5,006 bases of DNA from Lysobacteraceae bacterium (GTDB lineage Bacteria > Pseudomonadota > Gammaproteobacteria > Xanthomonadales > Wenzhouxiangellaceae). The DNA is taken from NCBI GenBank assembly GCA_020201235.1, contig JAIVHD010000306.1, forward strand, positions 1,276 to 6,281. Reading direction: 5' to 3'. How positions within the stretch are numbered: position 1 is the first letter of the stretch; each line of letters opens with the position of its first letter. The position numbers and the translations under genes were made by a program. The notes beneath the pieces are model-generated. The model ran no database searches, had not been told where the DNA came from, and saw only the letters and a list, made by a program, of their open reading frames with translations. This document shows positions 1-5,006 of this stretch, piece after piece.

Positions 1-1118
1 CTGACGCGCTCGAACGCCCGGAACACCATGAACTGGCCAATGTACTGGTTCGGCAACTGGACCGAACGCCCACTGACGCCGGTCGGCGCGGGCCGGCCGC
101 GCAGGCCGCCGACGAAATCGTCGCGTACGCGGCGATTGCGGTGAAAGACCGAGAACGTATGGCCGGGCTCGACACCGTGGTCGGTTCCAACATCCAACGC
201 TGCGATCTGGTAATGGCTGATCGCCTCCGCCCCGGGCTGGAGGCCGATGACGCTGGCACCGGCCGGAACTTCAAAATCGGGAGCGCGCGGAAAAAACGTA
301 AGGTCGTACAGGTACGGGTCCAGCGGCAGAATGTAATCGCCGGGAGAGACTTCCATGTCGGCGTCGATCAGCTGTACGGTCGCCGGATCGCCGGCCGCCA
401 GAACCTCGCCACGCGCGACCTCCCAGAGCTGATAACCAACGACCTTGCCGCCGGATTCGAATACGCCGAGTCGGCGGGCACCGACGTCGATCGGCCGTTG
501 ATCCGACGGCACCGCGCCCAGGTTGCCTCGCATGCGGTTTTGGCGAATCGTGGCGCGGCCCTCGACATGGACCTCCTGGAACTGATAGCTGAGGCGTGCG
601 ACGGCCACCTGCTGGCCGACCGGCGTTTGTTCCAGGCCGCGAACGAACGCACGGTAGGGCTCGGCTGAGACTTTGCGCATGTCTTCGTTTGCGACCACAT
701 AGGGCAAGCCGGCCAGCTCCTGCGGGCCGACCACCCGGGGCTTGACCAGGAAGGCCTTGATCGCGCTGAGCGGCACGGTGGTGATCGGGCCGCTGGTGTC
801 GGCGCGCCTGATTTCCGGCGACAAGCGACGCTGACTGTCCAGGACCAGGCGCGGCTGGCCGTCGATGTAGACCATTGAAATCCGGTCTCCGGGGTAAATC
901 AGATGCGGATTATCGATTTGCGGATTGGCCTGCCAGATCGCGGGCCACTGCCACGGCCGGGTCAGGAACTTGCCAGCGATATCCCACAGCGTGTCACCTT
1001 CGCGCACAACGTATTCGTCGGGGTGATCTTGCCGTACCTCAACATTCTGGGCCGCCAGATTCGCGCTCATCATCGGTAACGCGATCAGCAATGCAATCAG
1101 GATGATCCATCGTTTCAT
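1..1118 (-). CDS. tsaP: LysM-domain exported protein, TsaP-like (C-terminus beyond window)
   Basis: Read from ATG at 1118 leftward, the frame stays open for 372 codons and leaves the window at base 1, so the C-terminus is missing. The protein starts with a Sec-type signal peptide: MKR, a hydrophobic run at about residues 4-18, and a likely cleavage site near the ANLAAQ segment (19-24). A LysM domain follows at about 36-83, with the YVVREGDTLWDIA opening and the NPHLIYPGDRI closing, so binding to peptidoglycan in the periplasm is likely. The remainder, about 110-372, is predicted to be beta-rich and resembles the C-terminal part of LysM proteins encoded next to def in gammaproteobacteria. Pseudomonas aeruginosa PA0020 sits in this position and is the TsaP homologue, linked to the type IV pilus secretin. 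Synteny supports the symbol; a pilus role here is inference. A GGGAG ribosome site seven bases upstream supports the start. Confidence 0.85.
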   Translation of the reverse strand, partial: MKRWIILIALLIALPMMSANLAAQNVEVRQDHPDEYVVREGDTLWDIAGKFLTRPWQWPAIWQANPQIDNPHLIYPGDRISMVYIDGQPRLVLDSQRRLSPEIRRADTSGPITTVPLSAIKAFLVKPRVVGPQELAGLPYVVANEDMRKVSAEPYRAFVRGLEQTPVGQQVAVARLSYQFQEVHVEGRATIRQNRMRGNLGAVPSDQRPIDVGARRLGVFESGGKVVGYQLWEVARGEVLAAGDPATVQLIDADMEVSPGDYILPLDPYLYDLTFFPRAPDFEVPAGASVIGLQPGAEAISHYQIAALDVGTDHGVEPGHTFSVFHRNRRVRDDFVGGLRGRPAPTGVSGRSVQLPNQYIGQFMVFRAFERV

Positions 1119-1125
1119 TTGCTAA

Positions 1126-1130
1126 CTCCC
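1126..1130 (-). promoter_or_regulatory. Ribosome binding site of the LysM gene
   Basis: On the minus strand GGGAG lies seven bases before the ATG at 1118. It is the clearest Shine-Dalgarno match in the window and fixes the start of the LysM gene. A short hairpin (1133-1146) sits just upstream of it. Confidence 0.7.
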
Positions 1131-1266
1131 AGGCACGCGGACGTGCATTGGCCCCAAATTGATTTGAATGTTGTTTTCCCTCACCTGCGCTATGATACCC
1201 ACATTGAATGGTTTTTCCACCCTTGATTTCATTAAAATCTGAGTGTTAACTCACATTGTTCACGCT
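1131..1266. promoter_or_regulatory. Divergent promoter region between the LysM gene and def
   Basis: This gap is clearly AT-richer than the flanking genes and separates two divergent genes, so it should hold both promoters. On the minus strand a TGGAAA (1219-1214), 16-base spacer, TATCAT (1197-1192) pair matches the sigma-70 consensus at 4/6 and 5/6. It would give a leader of roughly 65 bases for the LysM gene. On the plus strand TATGAT (1191-1196) and TAAAAT (1233-1238) are both 5/6 matches to the -10 box, but neither has a good -35 at 16-18 bases. The plus-strand promoter is therefore not settled. The minus -10 and the TATGAT box overlap. The boxes were found by eye. Confidence 0.4.
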
Positions 1267-1785
1267 ATGAGCCAGTTGACTATCCTGCAATTTCCCGATC
1301 CGCGGCTGCGCAAGATTGCCGGGCCGATCGACCAGGTGACCGATTCGGTGCAGAATTTGGTCGACGATATGCTCGAGACCATGTATGCAGCACGCGGCAT
1401 TGGCCTGGCCGCCACCCAGGTCAATCGGGATGTTCGCGTTCTGGTTATGGATCTGAGCGAGACGCACGACCAGCCAGTCGTTCTGATTAATCCTGAAATC
1501 ATTCTCCGCGAAGGTTGCCAGACCTGCGAAGAGGGCTGTCTTTCGGTGCCTGGCGAGTATGCCGAGGTCGAGCGCGCCGAGCGGCTTCGGGTTCGCGCCC
1601 TGGACCGCGACGGAAGCGCGCGCGAATTCGACGCCGACGGCCTGCTGGCAGTCTGCATCCAGCATGAAATCGATCACCTAGACGGTAAGGTGTTCGTCGA
1701 TTACCTGTCGCCACTCAAGCGCAGGATCATTGAAAAGCGAATGAAGAAATCGCTGCTTCAGCAAAGCCGCGAACCGGCGATCTAG
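1267..1785 (+). CDS. def: Peptide deformylase
   Basis: This cytoplasmic metalloenzyme removes the N-formyl group from the starting methionine of new proteins. All three family motifs are intact: GIGLAATQ at 44-51, EGCLS at 89-93 and QHEIDH at 132-137. Cys91, His133 and His137 are the expected metal ligands and Glu134 the catalytic acid, one position off the E. coli numbering. The 172-residue length is normal for the type 1 bacterial enzyme. I chose ATG at 1267 because the E. coli protein begins at nearly the same point relative to the conserved LQ-PDPRLRK segment. An in-frame GTG at 1243 would add eight residues that the family does not need. Neither start has a clear Shine-Dalgarno sequence. 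It is the first plus-strand gene after the divergent gap, and fmt follows after 21 bases, so the two are probably co-transcribed. Confidence 0.97.
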   Translation: MSQLTILQFPDPRLRKIAGPIDQVTDSVQNLVDDMLETMYAARGIGLAATQVNRDVRVLVMDLSETHDQPVVLINPEIILREGCQTCEEGCLSVPGEYAEVERAERLRVRALDRDGSAREFDADGLLAVCIQHEIDHLDGKVFVDYLSPLKRRIIEKRMKKSLLQQSREPAI

Positions 1786-1806
1786 CACAGTGGCCCAGCC
1801 GCCCGC

Positions 1807-2742
1807 ATGAAACCGCTGCGCATCCTGTTTGCCGGCACGCCGGAGTTTGCCGCGCCAGCGCTCGATTGGCTCATCGAACGCAACCGCCCGATTGCCGTGC
1901 TCAGCCAGCCTGACCGGCCGGCCGGCCGCGGCCGCAAGCTGCGGGCCAGTGCGGTCAAGCAACGGGCCGAAAAGGCCGGGATCCCGGTCTTGCAGCCAAG
2001 CACCCTGAAAAGCGCGGCGATTCTCGAGACGTTAAAAAGCCTCCATCCCGAGCTGCTGGTGACCGCAGCCTATGGCTTGCTGCTGCCTCCGGCCGTGTTG
2101 CAACTACCGCGCCTGGGGTGTTGGAACCTGCACGCATCGCTGCTGCCGCGCTGGCGCGGTGCCAGCCCCATCCAGCAGGCGATTCTTGCCGGCGATGATG
2201 AAAGTGGCGTGACTTTGATGCAAATGGATGCCGGCCTCGATACCGGCGACATGATCGTGCAGCGCAGAACCCGGATTGCACAGCACGAATCGGCCGGCCA
2301 ACTGCATGACCGGCTGGCCGTGATCGCCGCCGAGCTGCTCGGTGATGCGCTCGAGCAGCTCGCGCACGACCAGCTGCCCGGTCCGGAACCCCAGGACGAC
2401 CAGCAGGCCCGGCATGCGCCGTTGATCGAAAAGCAACAGGCCCGGCTTGACTGGACGCTGGATGCGGCGACGCTGGCGCGGCGGGTGCGCGCCTACAATC
2501 CATGGCCGGTCGCTTTCGGCCCACTCGACGGCCAGGTCATTCGGGTCTTTCAGGCGCGCGCGCTCGAATCGCGGCCGGCCGGAGTTGAGCCGGGTCGCGC
2601 CATCATCGAACCCGATCACGCCGATCGCCTGCGTATCTCCTGCGGCAGCGGCGCACTCGAAATTCTCGAACTGCAAAGCCCCAATCGGCGGCGCATGAGC
2701 GCGCCTGAGTGGCTTCGTGCCCAGCCTCGGCTGCGCGCATGA
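1807..2742 (+). CDS. fmt: Methionyl-tRNA formyltransferase
   Basis: Fmt transfers a formyl group from 10-formyltetrahydrofolate to Met-tRNA(fMet), giving the initiator tRNA used in bacterial translation. The N-terminal catalytic domain (about 1-205) opens with RILFAGTPEFAAPAL and carries QPDRPAGRGRKL at 34-45, the tRNA-contacting loop region. The formyltransferase signature follows: Asn107 and His109 in NLHASLLPRWRGASPI, and Asp145 in GLDTGD, the expected catalytic trio. The C-terminal OB-fold domain (about 205-311) contains ARLDWTLDA and the AYNPWP motif. The length of 311 residues is normal (about 315 in E. coli) and nothing looks disrupted. ATG at 1807 is the natural start, just before KPLRILFAGTPEF, though no strong ribosome site precedes it. 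Its TGA stop at 2740-2742 overlaps an ATG at 2739, the apparent original rsmB start. Confidence 0.97.
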   Translation: MKPLRILFAGTPEFAAPALDWLIERNRPIAVLSQPDRPAGRGRKLRASAVKQRAEKAGIPVLQPSTLKSAAILETLKSLHPELLVTAAYGLLLPPAVLQLPRLGCWNLHASLLPRWRGASPIQQAILAGDDESGVTLMQMDAGLDTGDMIVQRRTRIAQHESAGQLHDRLAVIAAELLGDALEQLAHDQLPGPEPQDDQQARHAPLIEKQQARLDWTLDAATLARRVRAYNPWPVAFGPLDGQVIRVFQARALESRPAGVEPGRAIIEPDHADRLRISCGSGALEILELQSPNRRRMSAPEWLRAQPRLRA

Positions 2743-2771
2743 ACGCGACCGCAAGCTCAAAACTGGATTGA
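2739..2771 (+). other. Ten-codon open frame overlapping the fmt stop, in frame with rsmB
   Basis: ATG at 2739 overlaps the fmt stop in an ATGA arrangement typical of translational coupling. It encodes MNATASSKLD and then meets TGA at 2769-2771. The frame is the same as that of rsmB, and the eleven codons after the TGA read smoothly into the conserved RsmB N-terminus. The simplest reading is that this is the beginning of the original rsmB gene, cut off by a nonsense codon. A real minicistron that feeds ribosomes to TTG at 2805 is possible but not shown. Confidence 0.5.
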
Positions 2772-2804
2772 TCTGGCAAGGCCGAAACCGGTGCCCGCAG
2801 CCGG

Positions 2805-4088
2805 TTGCTCGCGGCGCGCGCGCTACAGTCGGTGCTCGACCGGCGCCAATCGCTGAGTGAGTCGCTGGCCGGGTTGGAGCAGGAACTGGCCTCGGGCCCG
2901 GACCGGGCGCTGGTGCGCCGCCTTTGCTACCGGGCGCTGCGAAACTATCCAGCGCTGGAATGGCGCTTGCAGCACCTGCTGGACAAACCGCTGGCGCGCA
3001 AGGCTCGAATCATTCACTTCCTGCTGCTCAGCGCGCTTGATCAACTGCTCGAAAAACGCGAACCCGGGCCTGCCATCGTGCACGCCAGCGTAGCCGCCGC
3101 GCGGCTGGCAGGACAACCACACCTGGCCGGCCTGGTCAACGCCGTACTGCGCAATTACCAGCGCCGCGCCGATCCAATCGAGCGCGCCCTGCCGGCCGAC
3201 CCCGAAATCGCGCTGGGCTATCCGGGCTGGCTGCTTGACGCGCTCAGAAAAGACTGGCCCGATCGCTGGCAGGCGATCGCGCTGGCCGGCAACCAGCCGC
3301 CGCCGATCTGGTTGCGGGTCAACCGGCGGCGCGCCGATATCGACACGGTGCGACGCGCGCTGAACCAGGCCGGCCATGAAAGCGAAACGGACCCACGTTT
3401 TAGCGACGCCATCCGCTTGCGCCAGAATGTCCGCATCAGCGACTTGCCCGGCTTTGAGCAAGGCCATTTTTCGATCCAGGACGCGGCCGCCCAAACGGTC
3501 GCCGACCTGATCGACGCCCGGCCCGGTCAGCGCGTGCTCGACGCCTGCGCCGCTCCAGGCGGCAAGGCCGCCCATCTGCTGGAGCGCCACGACCTCGAAC
3601 TGACCGCGCTGGAACTCGACGGCGAGCGCGCCGCGCGCATCGAGCGGACATTTGCCCGGCTCGGGCTCCGCGGGCGTGTTCTGGTCGGCGACGCCAGCCG
3701 GCCGCAGGACTGGTGGGACGGCCGCCCATTCGACCGAATCCTGGTCGACGCGCCGTGTTCGGCGACCGGCGTGCTGCGGCGTCATCCCGACGTTCGATGG
3801 CTGCGCCGGCCGCGCGATCTGGACCAGACGGCCGACTTGCAGCAGCAGATACTCAACGCCGTTTGGCCGCTGCTTGCGCCGGGCGGTTTGCTTGTTTACG
3901 CGAGCTGCTCAATACTGCATGCCGAGAATCGAGACCAAGGGCGGAGCTTTATCGCCAACCATGAAGATGCACAGCCTCTACCTGCCACGCTGGCCGAGTC
4001 GATTGAGACCCGGCCGGGAAACCAAATCCTGCCCGGCAGCCTGGATCGTGACGGCTTTTATTATCTGCGCCTGCGCCGGCTGCGATAA
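2805..4088 (+). CDS. rsmB: 16S rRNA (cytosine-967-C5)-methyltransferase RsmB
   Basis: RsmB methylates C967 of 16S rRNA using S-adenosylmethionine. The N-terminal NusB-like helical domain covers about residues 1-130, and the Rossmann methyltransferase domain of the NOL1/NOP2/Sun family fills the C-terminal half. The SAM-binding motif LDACAAPGGK lies at 245-254. Cys318 in VDAPCSATG and Cys368 in YASCS are the two family cysteines; both sit seven positions before E. coli Cys325 and Cys375. The 427 residues compare with 429 in E. coli. The start is the odd point. TTG at 2805 is the only standard in-frame start between the upstream TGA (2769) and the conserved region, has no clear ribosome site, and begins inside the conserved N-terminal segment. 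The better-looking ATG at 2739 is cut off by that TGA. Everything from 2805 to the TAA is intact. The gene follows fmt and its end overlaps the DUF4390 remnant. Confidence 0.93.
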   Translation: MLAARALQSVLDRRQSLSESLAGLEQELASGPDRALVRRLCYRALRNYPALEWRLQHLLDKPLARKARIIHFLLLSALDQLLEKREPGPAIVHASVAAARLAGQPHLAGLVNAVLRNYQRRADPIERALPADPEIALGYPGWLLDALRKDWPDRWQAIALAGNQPPPIWLRVNRRRADIDTVRRALNQAGHESETDPRFSDAIRLRQNVRISDLPGFEQGHFSIQDAAAQTVADLIDARPGQRVLDACAAPGGKAAHLLERHDLELTALELDGERAARIERTFARLGLRGRVLVGDASRPQDWWDGRPFDRILVDAPCSATGVLRRHPDVRWLRRPRDLDQTADLQQQILNAVWPLLAPGGLLVYASCSILHAENRDQGRSFIANHEDAQPLPATLAESIETRPGNQILPGSLDRDGFYYLRLRRLR

Positions 4089-4397
4089 CGACGCGCCGGT
4101 CGACGGGCATTTGTCGCTCGATCCTGTGGCGGTTTGGCGGGACGGCGAGTTAGCCATCGAGTCCGGCATTGATTTCGAACCGACCGCGGCCATGCGTGAA
4201 GCGCTGGAGCGCGGCGTGGATCTCCAGATCCGACCGGCCTCAGCCGGGAGTCGCTGCGGAATGCTGCATGGCAAGTGCAGATCCGGATTGCGTTCGATCG
4301 CGCCGCGCTGCCCTCGCCGATGCACCTGCCGTCACTTTTTTCGCCGCACTGGCAACTGGGCGGGGCCTGGCATACATGGCAATTCGACCGCTCCTGA
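4003..4397 (+). pseudogene. DUF4390 protein gene, broken by internal loss and frame change
   Basis: Two pieces of one family protein lie in different frames. The first piece runs to about 4233. It has basic residues (RPGRETK), a hydrophobic stretch (AAWIVTAFIICACAGC) like a signal peptide, then DPVAVWRDGELAIESGIDFE and MREALERGVDLQIR, the usual DUF4390 opening. The second piece, about 4239-4397 in another frame, reads IRIAFDRAALPSPMHLPSLF and then HWQLGGAWHTW, the usual C-terminal end. The middle of the domain, usually some 60-70 residues including a Trp-rich segment, is not found in any frame, so an internal deletion that also shifted the frame is likely. Family size and sequence are from memory. 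The start is uncertain: TTG 4003 gives a compact signal peptide, ATG 3961 a long one, and GTG 4048 lacks basic residues. All three overlap rsmB. The function of DUF4390 proteins is not established; export is likely. Confidence 0.65.
4225..4285 (+). repeat. 8-bp direct repeat CAGATCCG inside the DUF4390 remnant
   Basis: CAGATCCG occurs at 4225-4232 and again at 4278-4285. The first copy encodes Gln-Ile-Arg in the N-terminal frame and the second encodes Gln-Ile-Arg in the C-terminal frame. The copies flank the point where the coding frame changes. The repeat is short and may be chance, but it lies where a slippage or assembly error would be looked for. Confidence 0.5.
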
Positions 4398-5006
4398 GAC
4401 TGCTCGCCCGGGCGCTGCCGATGGCCGCAGCCGGCGGGCTGCTGTTGCTGGCGCTTTACCTGGTCGCAAGCGTGGAGCAGGAATCGAGCCGGCTTGGAAA
4501 CATCAGCCTGGTGATTTTTCTGATTACCGCGCTGGCCCTGGTCGTGCTGGTCGTGGCGATCGCACAACGCTTGATCCGGCTATTGCGTCAGGCCCGAGCC
4601 CACGCACCGGGGGCGCGCCTGCGGGCGCGCCTGGTCGGCGTTTTCATTGCCCTGGCGCTGCCGCCGGTGGTCGTGGTCTACCTGTTTTCGGTCGAATTCC
4701 TGAACCGGACAATCGACCAGTGGTTTGACACCGGGGCCGAACCGGCGCTGGCCGACTCGATCGACATGGGCCAGCTTTTTCTCGACCTCAGAACCCGCGA
4801 GGCCAGCGCCCGTCTGGCTCGAATTGCAGACAGCGCGCCGATCGCGGCCGACGAGGAGACCTTGCTCGACTACCTGTTTTCGCAAATCTCATCGACCGGC
4901 CCGGCCGAGCTGACACTACTCGATCACTCCGGTCGTCTGCAAGCGATCGCGCACATCAACCCGCAACGCATGGTGGCCGACCTGCCATCGGCGTTCGCAT
5001 TGGCCC
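4376..5006 (+). CDS. ntrY: NtrY-like sensor histidine kinase, N-terminal part (cut by window end)
   Basis: The frame from ATG at 4376 stays open for 210 codons to the window edge. Three membrane segments are visible at about 15-33, 43-63 and 86-107. The third runs into YLFSVEFLNRTIDQWFD, which with the preceding RLRARLV is characteristic of the NtrY family N-terminus. Residues from about 108 should form the extracytoplasmic sensor region. The later HAMP, PAS, HisKA and ATPase domains would lie outside the window, so kinase activity is inferred. NtrY kinases normally pair with the sigma-54-type response regulator NtrX, expected next downstream. The ATG overlaps the end of the broken DUF4390 gene by 22 bases, and a G-rich stretch (4358-4365) may serve as a weak ribosome site. 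The exact sensor role in this organism is unknown; in related bacteria NtrYX has been tied to nitrogen, redox or envelope responses. Confidence 0.85.
   Translation, partial: MAIRPLLRLLARALPMAAAGGLLLLALYLVASVEQESSRLGNISLVIFLITALALVVLVVAIAQRLIRLLRQARAHAPGARLRARLVGVFIALALPPVVVVYLFSVEFLNRTIDQWFDTGAEPALADSIDMGQLFLDLRTREASARLARIADSAPIAADEETLLDYLFSQISSTGPAELTLLDHSGRLQAIAHINPQRMVADLPSAFALA

Noticed and set aside
141..668. Plus-strand open frame of 175 codons
   Set aside because: It is antisense to the LysM protein, whose frame is continuous with a signal peptide and recognisable domain; the plus-strand product looks like no family.
1240..1255. CRP-like site TGAGT-GTTAAC-TCACA before def
   Set aside because: The right half is perfect but the left half matches TGTGA at only three of five positions, and the site sits too near the def start for typical activation. 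Too weak to annotate.
1246..1677. Minus-strand open frames opposite def
   Set aside because: They overlap def, which has all catalytic motifs; the antisense translations have no recognisable features.
2769..2771. TGA read as tryptophan or selenocysteine in rsmB
   Set aside because: fmt and the DUF4390 C-terminal piece end at TGA, which argues against TGA as a sense codon here. The position is in a non-conserved tail with no role for selenocysteine.
2823..3785. Long open frame of 320 codons on the minus strand opposite rsmB
   Set aside because: It lies wholly within the well-supported rsmB gene, its translation resembles no family I know, and long antisense open frames are common in GC-rich coding DNA.
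4215..4245. Programmed frameshift in the DUF4390 gene
   Set aside because: No slippery heptamer or obvious downstream stem is seen, and a frameshift alone would not explain the missing middle of the domain.
3652..4728. Plus-strand open frame of 358 codons from rsmB into ntrY
   Set aside because: Only the part from about 4003 to 4233 resembles a real protein (DUF4390 N-terminus). The rest is out of frame with rsmB and ntrY and looks like chance openness.
3268..4952. Repeated GCGATCGC-like and GGCCGG-like words
   Set aside because: They occur within codons of several genes, with no regular spacing, and fit general high-GC composition rather than a repeat element.

Overview
The window looks like a high-GC gammaproteobacterial chromosome segment. 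The gene order is a LysM/TsaP-type gene divergent from def-fmt-rsmB, followed by a DUF4390 gene and an NtrY-type sensor kinase. From memory this matches a cluster in Pseudomonas, Xanthomonadales and Chromatiales relatives. No mobile element, CRISPR array, tRNA or rRNA is visible. The species cannot be named from this sequence.

Layout: positions 1-1118 (minus strand) carry an exported LysM protein whose C-terminus lies beyond the left edge. An AT-richer gap of about 150 bases separates it from def and probably holds divergent promoters. On the plus strand come def (peptide deformylase, 1267-1785), fmt (Met-tRNA formyltransferase, 1807-2742), rsmB (16S rRNA m5C967 methyltransferase, open from 2805 to 4088), a damaged DUF4390 gene (about 4003-4397) and the first 210 codons of an ntrY-like histidine kinase (from 4376, cut by the right edge). 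Tight spacing and overlaps suggest one transcription unit from def onward.

How the genes work together: Fmt formylates the initiator tRNA and Def removes the formyl group from new proteins, so the two act at opposite ends of the same cycle. RsmB modifies the small ribosomal subunit, so the first three plus-strand genes all serve translation. The DUF4390 and NtrY genes belong to a membrane or signalling group that is commonly found downstream.

The unusual content is two apparent lesions. The natural-looking rsmB start (ATG at 2739, overlapping the fmt stop) runs into an in-frame TGA after ten codons, leaving TTG at 2805 as the only standard start for the intact conserved part. The DUF4390 gene has a recognisable N-terminal part in one frame and a recognisable C-terminal part in another, with the middle of the domain apparently missing. 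Either real decay or sequence/assembly error could explain both. I see no convincing new biological system here.
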